A stretch of 64,000 nucleotides of DNA from Tausonia pullulans (GCA_951802195.1 OX637633.1:682001-746000); one strand, 5' to 3'; numbered from the stretch's first letter, positions 20,261-29,977 are shown. Numbers and translations are program-made. Notes: a model not told the origin generated them from the letters alone.

Positions 20261-20676
20261 TGTCAGGATCTCGCAGACTTGCCACCTCAGCTCTGCGCCT
20301 GCCCTTCCCTTGCTTGCTCCACATTCCCTCATCTTGGACCATTCTTTCGCCACATTGGCTCACGCTCCTTGTCTCATTGCGCTTTCTTCTCTTTTATTTC
20401 ATCATCTGCCCTACGCTCTTTGCGTTCTCGCACTTCTCATCCCCTCCCTTGTTCTTACCCCTGGTCCATAAACGCTCAGTTCATCGTAGTTTTGTTCTGC
20501 ACTCTGACTATCATCTGGACACGACAAACTTGCCCAAGACCCTTAAGCGAGCCTGTGTCACCTCCATCACTACAGTTCTCTTCCTTCACCCGCCACCGCT
20601 CTCAGTATACCTTCGTCACCAACGTCCCTCTCCTCGCCCAATCTTCTCTGCCAACGACCCTTGGGCTAATTCTAAC
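20261..20676 (+). repeat. Diverged gypsy LTR
   Basis: It starts TGTCAGGATCTCG and shares several blocks with the 360-bp LTR (for example the TTCATCGTA, TCTGACTATCAT and GACCCTTGGGC blocks). The right end is degenerate, so the boundary is approximate. Confidence 0.75.
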
Positions 20677-21019
20677 TAGGGGAGCGTTGGTGACATAGTG
20701 GACTGAGAGCGGAGGCGATTGATGAAGTGGAAACTGCAGAGGTGAAGGTGTCACAGGCTCGCTTCAAGGTTTTGGGCAGGTTTGTCGAATACAAATGATA
20801 GTCAGAGTGCAGAACAAAATCTACAATGAACGGAATGTTTAAAGGACGAATGATGATAATAAGGGAGTAATGAGAAAGTTTAGAAAGCAAAGAGTGTTGG
20901 GCAGATGAGAGAAGGGAGGAACAAAGAATTGGGAATGCTGAATAAGTAAGGGAAAAGCCACACTGGCGCCGAGTTGGCCAGGCGCAAAGCCGGAGTGGCG
21001 AGTTCTCGAGATCCTGACA
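20677..21019 (-). repeat. Inverted diverged gypsy LTR, abutting the preceding LTR
   Basis: On the minus strand it starts TGTCAGGATCTCG at 21019 and runs toward 20677, sharing the TGTCACC, GACTATCAT and GCTCGCTT blocks with the LTR just to its left. It lacks the last bases of the LTR. The two LTRs therefore form a large, imperfect head-to-head palindrome. Confidence 0.75.
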
Positions 21020-21194
21020 GTACAAGAGATCCTGGAACCGTCAAGACGGCGGCTTAAAGTATTTCATCGACACACGTTTCGAAGACTTAAACAGCATAGC
21101 ATGCCTTCACTTTCTTTTTTTTCTAGTAACATCTATTGTTCAGGCCCTTGGGTGATATAAGCAGCAAACATTCAACCGAGGGTTGCTCTCCAAC

Positions 21195-21560
21195 TTGTTT
21201 GAAGAGCATCCCTGAGGTGTTTAGTCAGTCGCCCTCCTCCTCCTTGCCCTTAAATCCGACTGGATTGAAGCGCGTCCATGAGGCACCTACGAGGGAGTCG
21301 ATGAGTCGCTCAAACACAAGAGTATGCTGGGTGGCTGATAGGGTGCGTGCGGATAGAGGCGGGGGTCAGTGATAGTGCTGGTTAACTTTCGGAAGACGCC
21401 AAAGCATACAGCCATGAATTGACCACTCACAAGATTTAGGCAATGGTGCAGTTGAAGTAGGTGCCCGGGACATTCTCTTTCGCCCCACAAATGGGAGCCT
21501 CGACCGGCTGAGTGGCGGTGATGACGAAGGGGGTAAAGAGGGCAGTGAAGGCGTCCATGG
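21195..21560 (-). pseudogene. Possible remnant of a small spliced host gene, unknown function
   Basis: On the minus strand an ATG at about 21558 opens a short frame (MDAFTALFTP, later ENVPGTYFNC) which ends after 40 residues, close to a GTGAGT donor-like site. About 90 bases on, after a CCTATCAG acceptor-like site, another open stretch ends in ...WTRFNPVGFKGKEEEGD and a TGA at about 21222. The two parts look like exons of one gene but the first ends in a stop, so the model is weak. The start region is also found in the inverted copy near 24060. Confidence 0.3.
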
Positions 21561-21564
21561 TGAG

Positions 21565-21835
21565 AAGTTGAGAGCAAGGTTGGTGGGTGAGAGAGAGGAG
21601 AGAGAGGGAAGAAGAAAGGGAGCACGGGAGAGGGAAGAGAGAAGAGGGAACACAGGAGAGGGAGGAGAGGGAGGAGAGGAGAGGAAGGAGAGGAGAGGAG
21701 AGGAAGGAGAGGAGAGGAGAGGAAGGAGAGGAGAGGAGAGGAAGGAGAGGAGAGGAGAGGAAGGAGAGGAGAGGGAGCGCGAGGAGAAGGAAGAGAGGAG
21801 AGGGAAAAGAAGAGAGAGAAGTGAGAGGATGCAGG
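21565..21835. repeat. Polypurine minisatellite (GGAGAGGAGA-type)
   Basis: Nearly every base of the + strand here is A or G, in repeats of GGAGAGGAGAGGAA type with a main period of about 25 bp at 21670-21770. The strand asymmetry and mirror symmetry favour triplex (H-DNA) formation. Confidence 0.9.
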
Positions 21836-21840
21836 ATGTG

Positions 21841-22004
21841 GTTGGGAGAGATTTAGGGCGGCTTCCCTCGCCCTCGACTTTAGGGTCCAAAGGAGAACAA
21901 CGTTGGCCACGATGAACAACGCCTGAAACAAAGCCAGGGGAGGCTTGCCCGAATAGGAAGAACGATGGTCAAGGTGACAACGTCTGAAACGCGTCAGGGG
22001 AGGA
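21841..22004. repeat. Left arm of a duplicated segment in inverted orientation
   Basis: The segment from GTTGGGAGAG to GGGGAGGA matches the reverse complement of 23810-23972 closely over about 160 bases. Weaker similarity continues outward to the small ATG region near 21540, where this copy has gained the polypurine minisatellite and the other has not. Confidence 0.85.
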
Positions 22005-23154
22005 CGTGGGTCAATCAGACTGGCCGGGCTGACCGACGCGGGCGAGTCGCGGAAGAGCTGCTTCTCAATTGCAAGCGCTGACCTGTCGAACTAGGCTCTC
22101 ACGTGGTTCTCGATTACTTCAGGAAAGCGCAGAGGAGGAGACCAGTGGACAAAGCGCGAGTTGAGCTTACGAATGCCAGACTAGCGGAAGGCGTCCAAAC
22201 CGGAGGAGGAACTCGCTAGCGCTACTACCCAACCATCACCACGCGCCACCTCCTGTGGACTTGCACGCCTTCCAATGGGTGTCGCAGAACGTCTCGGGGA
22301 CGAACGTTGTCATCAGGGACTTCCTGATCAACACTGGCCTTTTTGATTCGGCCTTGCTCTTCCTTCTCTGTTAGCGTCGCTAAGCGCGTTCTCCCTGTCC
22401 TGCGAACTCGGCAACGCGTCCGACGAATCAAGACCCATTCTGTGTTGCGCCGACAAGCGCCAGGCGCTCCACAAGTACATTCGATTTAGCCAGACTAGAG
22501 GTCTTTTCTCTATCCTAGGCGTGTGCGTCAATCCTTGTTGAGTTGGTTGCTTAATAAAGGCGGTCTCCTCACAATAAGGGTCGGCCTGCAGCATGATGTC
22601 TCCTTTCTCTCTAATTCACACTTTTCTTTTTTCTGGGCAGGTCCAGTTAGCGTAGGTGATTAGCTCTTGAGGCCCTGTCATTTGAGGCGATTCAAGCTCG
22701 CTTCTACAGATAATACGACTCTTTGCCGCCATCTGTCTCCTCCTAGACAGAAAACGCTCCTGGACTCGTCTTCAATCGTCTTGTCTTGCTAGAGCTCATA
22801 TACATGTTCTGTTGATGAGTCTCTTTATTGAGCTATGGCTAGATCACCCATCTTTTTACGTTTGAGAGAGGGAGTGTTGTTCTAAGTCAATCATTGTGTT
22901 TCGGCTCGCACTACTCGCCTATCCTCCTTCTGTCCTCGCATTCTTGCTTCTCTCTGTTGCTGGCCATCCTTCCTACTTTTGCACCGTTCCCTTCGTTTTT
23001 TCGGCCTCTGCCTGCCTTCGTATACTCCACGGCTTACTGCTTGCTCTCAGCTCATGACCTCATCGTTTTCTTCTAAGCAGACACGTGTCCGTCACCGATC
23101 CCGCGCATTATTCGACTGACTGACATTCTGAGATCATATCATCTCCTTATAAGG
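22005..23154. other. Non-coding or decayed stretch
   Basis: No convincing gene is seen on either strand. Short open stretches exist (for example around 22240-22330 on +) but none has a family resemblance or splice pattern that I can defend. It is probably decayed repeat or intergenic DNA. Confidence 0.5.
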
Positions 23155-23340
23155 TGCGAGATACTCATCCGTGTTCCAAAATGAGCCGTCTCGTTCATGG
23201 AATCATGCATCTCCTTGATCCTCTGAAGCTGAGTGTTCGTGGGACGTCCATCGGCTTACCTCCTCCCCTGCTTAGATACGGTAGAGCGCCCCACACTCAA
23301 GGCGCGTGCGTACCCGGGAATGGTTTTCTTCCACTCAGTC
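23155..23340 (-). pseudogene. Trace of a DNA transposase helix-turn-helix
   Basis: On the minus strand one frame reads WKKTIPGYARALSVGRSTVS, then a stop codon, then DGRPTNTQLQRIKEM. The pattern of a resolvase/Tc1-like helix-turn-helix with a following GRP motif is suggestive (A..L.VGRSTVS...GRP). No catalytic DDE region, terminal repeats or target duplications were found, so this is only a fossil candidate. Confidence 0.3.
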
Positions 23341-23809
23341 TAAAGCATGCTGGTGCGCGCCGGAAGGGAGCGTCCTACGGGTGGCTGGGGGAACGTCTGC
23401 TCGCGTACTCTTTCGATCGTGACGTGTAAGGTCCCTTCTCGGACGTTGTTCAAATGTTTACTGTTTCTCCGTGGCCTAGTACGAGGGCGCAGTATCGCTC
23501 GGGATTCGTACGTCTACCGAGGCCGCTCGACGAGGAACTAGATCAGAAGACGCTCGCACTGGATCGTCCGAAGCGAAGGGAATGATTGCTGAAGCGGTCG
23601 GCGACAAGATATTACGTCGGCAGCGGCAAAAAGCGAGAAACATCGTGTAAGCTTAGAACCATGATGTCTTTCTTGCTGGAAGCGCATTCATGTATGGACT
23701 TACAGGCTGACCGCGGTTGAGTGCTCGGCCAGATGCTGCGCAAAAAGCTCTTCTTCCAGACAGCCTCTCCAGGTGTCAGGTTCTGCCATGGAGGAAGTCT
23801 GTCCTGGAG

Positions 23810-23972
23810 CCTCCCCTGATGTGTTTCAGACGTTGTCACCTTGACCATCGTTCTTCCTATTCGGGCAAGCCTCCCCTGGCTTTGTTTCGGGCGTTGTTCA
23901 TCGTGGCCAACGTTGTTCTCCTTTGGACCCTAAAGTCGAGGGCGAGGGAAGCCGCCCTAAATCTCTCCCAAC
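23810..23972. repeat. Right arm of the inverted duplicated segment
   Basis: This is the reverse complement of 21841-22004 with scattered differences. The following bases to about 24110 show weaker similarity to the ATG region of the left copy (GGACGCCTTCAC shared). Confidence 0.85.
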
Positions 23973-24119
23973 ACATTCCACCATCCTTCCCTCTTCTCCC
24001 TCTTTCCTCTTTCCTGTCCAGTTTCAAACACCCATCTATACTCTTAACTCCTCACCACGGACGCCTTCACGGCCCTCTCCCCTACCCACCTTCGTCACCG
24101 CCGACGTCGAATGACGCAG

Positions 24120-24543
24120 AGGACGTTTCTAGATAATCATGGATGAATATCGGCCAGACCTACCCATTGTTCTCCGGCTTGTTTTGAGGAAAGAAGAAAG
24201 GCGCAGAAACTATCCCTTGAGCTGTCCACCTGTGACAATGGAGGACGCTCTTGAGTCTGGATCGAACCGTTCCGATGGCCGTCCGGAGTCCGGAGCGCAC
24301 GAGCGAGCGAGTCGATGATGAACTCTCCTCTCCTTTCCTGATAGACTCTCGCCTTACGCTCGACCCAGCCAGCACCTTGCTCCTCTAGGTAGCGGATGGC
24401 GGTCTAGCAGCCAACTGTCTCTCTTGCCGTCGTCATTGTTGCCGTTTTGCTCCCAGGGATTGGCTCGCGAAGGTGTCCATCGTCAACAATCGCAAGAGGG
24501 CACCATCTCTATCCCAGTAGCTAGCTGCATGGAGAGAACCCGG
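24120..24543. other. Intergenic stretch before the DCN1-like gene end
   Basis: No gene, RNA or repeat is recognised here. It separates the repeat-rich part of the window from the host gene block and includes the 3' flank of the DCN1-like gene. Confidence 0.5.
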
Positions 24544-26140
24544 TCACGACAGATCCATCGAGGCCTCCTTCGCCCGTCGCGCTTTGGCGTACTCGGTGAA
24601 CTCGTCGAGAACAGACGGCCACGCCTCTGTCAATCGTTTCGTCAGATGACGAGCATGCTCGTCAGTCGCTAGCTCTTCTGCCCATGATAAGGTGCGTCCA
24701 GCCGCAAGAGGGGCCGGAGCCGCCAGAGACTCACCCTCCTCGTCGTAGACGTCATATGTGCTCGGCACCTTTGTTGCGAACTCGACAAACTGAAGGACGG
24801 AGGAGGAGGACCGCACATCAGCCCAGGAAAGAGAGGGGCAGAGCTGAGTCGAAGAAGGGAAGAGGGGGAACTCGCACCAGCGTCCAGACGTCCTTCGAGA
24901 TGCCCTTGACATTCTTCTCCTCCAAGAAATCGATGAACCAGTCGAACTCTCGCTGTCCCATTCCTGGCTGGCCCGACGGCGTGTTGGAGGCAAGCGCCGA
25001 AGGTTTGGAAGCAAAGACGGGCGGGAGGAGGATCTGCCAGAGTCCGACGGCTGCGATCGCTCAAGGCTGTCAACGAAGGGAAAGCAAGCGCGGAATAGAG
25101 AGACAAGAGAGATGAGACTTACCCATGTCTCGAGCTTCGATGCCACAAAATGAGGGACATGACTGTCAGAACCTAGTCACTAGCAGACAGAACGATATCG
25201 ACGACGATGGGACGCACGAAGAACCTTAGCCCCCTCGGTCTTGCCGAGCTCGAAGACGCGCTTGTACACGTTCTTGAAGTATTCTGGGTCCTGTAGAAAC
25301 TTCTTACGCAAGATCGGGAGCTGGTTTGACATGCCCTTGATCGAGTCAACCCTGCGGCGGAAGTATAAAAGAAGGACGATCCCCTTTGAGTGATCAGCAG
25401 CTCGTTCGTGGCCGACGCGAGCTCGATGCGTCTTATGCAGGTGACTGACTTGAGCATGCCCCAGCCCTCAAGCCAGCCCTTGAGAGAGAGATCGCCTAGA
25501 GACTCTGACTTGAGCTCGTGCGAGACGAGGTAGACGGCAATGTCCGAATCCATATCCTCGATCCCAATCGCCTCGAAGAAGGGGCCGATCGTCTGGAGGG
25601 TGATGGAACCTGGCCTGTCCGGGTCTGACGAGAGACGAGGAGCCAGATGAGCGAGAGATCAGTTCAGTCGCGGAAGTCGGAAAGCAAGCTGGACGCCTGA
25701 TCGACGCACCCTCGTACTCCTTGAAGATGGCTTTAAGCTTGGAATCCCTCGCGTCCTTGACGGCCTGGTCGGCGCCACCCCGGCTCGCGTTAGCCTGTGC
25801 GGCGTAGTCCTGAAAGAAGGCCTCTACGGCGAGGTTGATGTTCCACTTGACGGCCTTGAGAATACGCGTTGCGTCGGCGGTGCTGCAAGGAGACGCGCGC
25901 GACCCGGGGGAGAGCGGGTCAACACCGTCCGTCAGCTGAGCGACGGCGGCGACCGAGAAAGAGGGAAGCAGGGACGCGCGTGTCGGTCGTGGTCGTAGCC
26001 CTTGAGCGCGCTTTGCCGAAGCTATGGCGCCCTGGCCTGGCGGCATCCCCCGGATCAGAGGAGGACCTACGTAGCATGGGTAAGGGTCTGAAGCTGGTCA
26101 ACGTAGCGCTTCTGCTCTGGAGCGGTGAGCTTCTTGGAGG
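24544..26140 (-). CDS. DCN1: DCN1-like protein, cullin neddylation cofactor (multi-exon)
   Basis: DCN1 proteins act as E3 scaffolds that help load NEDD8/Rub1 onto cullins. The minus strand shows a UBA-like N-terminus (KKLTAPEQKRYVDQLQTL, then ILKAVKWNINLAVEAFFQDY) followed by the PONY domain over several exons (GPFFEAIGIEDMDSDIAVYL; FIDFLEEKNVKGISKDVW; FVEFATKVPSTYDVYDEE). The last exon begins EAWPSVLDEFTEYAKAR; its Ala and, six residues on, Asp match two residues of the family's cullin-binding (DAD) patch, while the third position appears to be Glu (LFVEF). The last intron is GTGAGT...GACAG. The stop is at 24544-24546. The first coding exon is very short or unresolved: in-frame stops precede KKLTAP, so the true ATG lies upstream of about 26140, before the divergent PCT1 gene. 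Confidence 0.85.
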
Positions 26141-26488
26141 ACTGGGAGGTTGTTCGACGTCATCAGTTGAGGTCGGTGTGGATCCTCTTGGGGGGAGGGA
26201 AGGGCGAGAGCGACGCTGCGGACCATGATGGGGGAGGGCGAATCCGCAGGCAAGAGAGAGCAGGGGGGCCGAGACGGGGTGGACGGAGTGCGAGCGAGAC
26301 GAGTGGGGGGTGTGGGTGCGGTGGTGGTGGTGAGGGTGGTCGAGCGTCTCGCTTGAGGATAGCAGACGGCGACGAGGGAGGTCCTGAGGCACGCGCCTCG
26401 CGCCTTTGCCCCAGGCGCCGAGTCTCTCCAAACCGCGACCTCTCCCTTGTCTCCTCATCCCACGCCGACTCCCTCTCTCCGAGCCATC

Positions 26489-28206
26489 ATGTCCACAGCC
26501 TCCGCCCTCAAGGGCCGCCGACGCAGGACCCAGCAGGACGGCCAGCCCTCATCCAGGGACGCCAGCGAAGAGGGTATGTCTCGCTGATGCCGCTGCCGCC
26601 CCCCAACGCGCGCCCTGCAGCTGGCCCCCGTCTCTTCGACGTTTCTCGCTCACCACGTTACTTCCGTACCTTTCTTTCTGCCTCCTCATAAATACAACGA
26701 CCCTCTCAACCGCCTTTCTCCCCTATCTGCACGCGACAGACAACGACGACTCCCTTTCCTCAAGCGCGGCCTCGACACTCAACCCGCCGCACGCCCCACG
26801 ACCCCACCACGGGCTTGGCCAGTCGCCGCTTCGCCAGAAGAAGACAACGATGACGTCTCGCCCATTCTCGGACGAGGACGACACCGACTCCCCAGGACAC
26901 GAGGGCGACGTCGGTTAGTCCTTGCTCTGGAAAAGGAAGGCTGCCAGTCTCACAGAGAGAGAGAGAGAGAGAATAAGAAGCCCGAGGAGAGGGAACAAGG
27001 ATCGTCCAAGCTGATGGATGACCCCGTGTCTCTTGGTGCCTGCCTCACCTCGCCTATTCTCTTAGAATCCTCAAGCTCCCTAGTCCGGGAGACCAGCTCA
27101 TACGCGCATCACCCCGACCACGCCTCGTCCTCTGACTCGTCCCACTCCATCGACCCCATCCCGCGACTGCTCACGCCCAAGCCCGCCGAACTCAACCGTT
27201 TCGCCGACAGCGCGACAGCAGCAACCAAGAAGGAGTCCCCACCCCCCGGTGGTCCCGTCACTCAGCTGTCCGAGGCCGACATCCGGGCGTTCGTCCAACG
27301 GGCGCTCGACGGCGAGCTCGAGCCTTCCCTCGGCTTCGAGCGAACATACAAGGTCAACCAGCCGCCCGTGGGGAGGCCGGTGCGGATCTATGCCGATGGT
27401 ACGTTGCTCTCTCGCTCTCTGATAACGCGTCGGTTGAAGCATGCATGCATGACTGAGAGTGCGTTGCCCTGCCCCATCCCTCCCCTCCCTACGTGGCTCC
27501 AGGCGTCTACGATCTCTTTCACTTCGGGTACGCTCGTGGCTTAAGCTAGCATCTACCTGGCTCAACAAGTCCTAACCTAGGTGTATTGCTCATCCAGGCA
27601 CGCCCTCCAGATGCGGCAAGCCAAGCTCTGCTTTCCTTCCGTCCACCTCATTATCGGCGTCTGCTCCGACGAACTCTGCTCTTCCCACAAGTCCATGCCT
27701 GCTCTCACACACACTGAACGGTGTGAGTCCGTCCGGCACTGCAAATGGGTCGATGAGGTTGCCCCGGACGCGCCTTGGGAGATCAACCAGGAGTTCCTCG
27801 ACCGTTACGAGATCGACTACGTCGCCCACGACGAGGAACCCTACAGGAGCGCCAATAAGGAGGATGTGTACGACTTTGTCAAGGCTCAGGGTGCGTTCGA
27901 CCAGGGTCATCATGTCTGTTTCGCACTGTACCTGACAGGCGTCCTCTTCATTCCTTCCCCACGCCTTACTAGGTCGCTTCCTCCCGACGAGGCGAACGCC
28001 CGGGATCTCTACCTCCGAATTGCTCGAGCGGATCGTCTCCGGCTACCGCACGGGCAAGTTCGATGTCAAGCTCCAGAAGGTCAGGCCCATCTTGTGCGCC
28101 CTCGAACCGACCCTCTGCCGTATCCGTCTTGCTCACGCCCATCCATCTATTTGTTGCACAGATTGGCCACCCGGAGCTCATGGCTGAGAAGGTGCACTGG
28201 AAATGA
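26489..28206 (+). CDS. PCT1: Choline-phosphate cytidylyltransferase (7 exons, 353 aa)
   Basis: The enzyme makes CDP-choline from CTP and phosphocholine, the rate-setting step of the Kennedy pathway to phosphatidylcholine. Exons read 26489-26573, 26740-26913, 27066-27398, 27503-27527, 27598-27890, 27973-28079 and 28162-28206; all phases join. Residues 1-150 are Ser-rich and low in complexity. The nucleotidyltransferase core starts at RIYADGVYDLFHFGH (HFGH at 204-207), continues with RHCKWVDEVAPDAPW and DYVAHDEEPY, and ends with the signature RTPGISTS (311-318). After HPELMAEKVHWK the frame stops, so the long amphipathic membrane-sensing helix known from animal enzymes is not present in this model. 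One exon is only 25 bases. It is divergent from the DCN1-like gene, with a few hundred bases between them. Confidence 0.95.
26951..26972. repeat. (GA)n microsatellite in PCT1 intron 2
   Basis: About ten GA units lie in the second intron of PCT1, clear of the splice sites. Confidence 0.8.
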
Positions 28207-28676
28207 GATGGGAACTGGGGTGACTGCGACGTGTAGATCAATCTTAACGAATGACATGAGCCTTAGACGCACTGCACCGATCTATCTACCCGTAGACTCC
28301 TTCGGCAGATCTCATAGTAAAGCACTAGAAGTACGCCTTTCCAGGCTCTCTTGCCATAGCTGTCAACTACTTCGACGAGAGGGGGACGAATCGTCTTGGG
28401 GTAAATCCGAATTTGGGCGGAGCGGCCTGGTTTAATCCTGGACAAAACGCCATCGACGGAGACAAGCAGCCAAGCTGACAGGATCCAGCGTCTTGATGTT
28501 CGTCGACAGGTGAGGAGCAGGACGAGGCAACCCATCAAAAGGCGGGCAAGGCCAGCCTTCACTCATAGGTAGGGGGTGTACCTGGGTTGCTAAATAAACA
28601 TGCACCAAGCGTTGCGTCAGGCGAGGCAAAGCGAGTGCGACGAGAAGAAGGCCGGTGGAGACTCACCTACCCGTAC
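28207..28676. other. Intergenic stretch between convergent genes
   Basis: This is the 3' flank of PCT1 (+) and of the minus-strand gene that ends at 28677. No further gene or repeat is recognised. Confidence 0.5.
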
Positions 28677-29785
28677 TCAGGCGCTCGACGGGATCATCCT
28701 ACTGTGACCGAGCCTCGACTCCAAGGCCTTCTTGGCCGGGGCCAACCCACCCGCAAAGCCATCGAACGAGGAGGGCCAGTCATTCAGCAGACGCTCCTCC
28801 GCAGCCCTCACTTGCTGAAGCTCCGGCTGCAACGGCGCGTCCGTGTACGCTGCCTCGAGTGTCCGTCCTGGAGCGTAATCCGACCGGGGCTCCCATTCCA
28901 GGTCCGGTGAGAGCTCAAGGATAAATTTCCGTGCGAACGGCGCATCGTTCTCCATGGCATCCGCGGCGGTCTGGATAGATGACTGAGTCCTCTCCAGAAG
29001 AGGGAACTTGCTGCCCGCCGGAGTCACGGCCTCTAGTAGCGATACCAGCGCCGGCCCCCCTACGCGTTGCCGGAGTAATGATCCCGGGACAGAGCCCTCG
29101 AGACGGTGACCTTCCACAGGAGCTGGCGTATTCGGGGAGTGAGCTAGGGCGAGGGAGAACTCTGGCGACGTGACAAGGGGCTGGCCAGGCTTCTGTAAAT
29201 GGAGGCGCGTCTATGTTCGTCAGAACGTGATCGAGCCTCCAGGCCGAATGCGAACGGCCCACTGACTGCTCGGAACTTGATGCTCTCAACGATCTCCTCC
29301 TTAAATGCCTCCTTGAGAGCCTGGTGCACTGCGAGTCGGAGTGGCAAGGAGGCCATGTCGATCCCGGCTGCGGGTCCTCCCGGCCCCTTGACTGTCCCAA
29401 CGAAGCGCCTGCCTGCGAGTTGGTCGCGCGGGCGGATGACCTCATACCAGATGTTCTTGTTTTGCTTTTTGAAGCGGTGTAAGCTTGACAAGACACTGGT
29501 GGGCTGATCAGGCAGCGTGGAGGCGGAGGTGGAGACAGGGAGAATAGTATCGACATGGGCTGCTCCGCTCGCTAGGTCCTGGGATGTGGCAAGTCCGGAC
29601 GACTTCAAGGAAGCATTGAAGGCCGTCGTCGACTGTGCAGCAGTCGGTGGTGCTGGCGGCGGAGAGACAGGGACAACGGAAGCGGAAGAGGATGAGAACG
29701 AGGTCGAGGTCGTCGAGCTGCCGAGGGAGCGGGCGAGGGCTCGGACCACGAAGCTACCTGGTGAGCGAGGTGAGGGGAGAATCAT
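28677..29785 (-). CDS. Unknown protein, probable mitochondrial targeting (2-exon model, 344 aa)
   Basis: I do not recognise the family. Exon 1 (29267-29785) begins ATG and codes MILPSPRSPGSFVVRALARS, rich in Arg, Ser and hydrophobic residues and poor in acids, like a mitochondrial presequence. It continues with a compact segment (NIWYEVIRPRDQLAGRRFVG, LPLRLAVHQALKEAF). A GTCAGT donor, TTCTGACG branch-like site and TTTACAG acceptor join it in phase to exon 2 (28677-29192), which ends ...RMIPSSA. The second half has helices (ALVSLLEAV, QVRAAEERLLNDW). The shape would suit a fungal mitochondrial ribosomal or assembly protein, but that is a guess. Its start is 192 bases from the DNA ligase IV start on the other strand. 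Confidence 0.6.
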
Positions 29786-29977
29786 GGAGTCCTGTCAATG
29801 TGTGGACCCGTAGTGGTGGCTGAGGGGAAGGAGTTGTCTTGCCTTACTTTCCTGGTGTTGGCAGGCTGGGGGAGAAGTCGAGCGCCCGGACCCGCCGAGA
29901 GCGGACGCTCGACGACGCGTCGAGACCCAGGAGCGCGTGACAACCACCCTCGACGCCTACGATTCACATCCTCAAGC
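29786..29977. promoter_or_regulatory. Short bidirectional promoter region
   Basis: Only 192 bases separate the start codons of the minus-strand unknown gene and DNA ligase IV. Both promoters must lie here. No specific operator was identified. Confidence 0.5.

Larger units (their letters stand above)
18925..20676 (+). mobile_element. Ty3/gypsy chromovirus, 3' part with a nested mini element
   Basis: Sequence from the integrase core onward closely matches 14271-15427 and includes the chromodomain (about 19990-20130). It is split by a 129-bp LTR-like insertion (19168-19296) and begins abruptly at the copia B LTR, so it is broken. Its 3' LTR (20261 to about 20676) has the same TGTCAGGATC start but is longer and much more diverged than the LTRs at 3178 and 15478, suggesting an older copy or another LTR subfamily. 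Confidence 0.9.

Noticed and set aside
21568-21915. Glu/Arg repeat open frames over the purine tract
   Set aside because: Any frame through pure A/G repeats stays open; this is simple sequence, not a gene.
22225-22431. Possible conserved protein piece near 22240-22330
   Set aside because: One plus-strand frame looks protein-like (HAFQWVSQNVSGTNVV) but is too short, without start, stop or family match, to support a feature.
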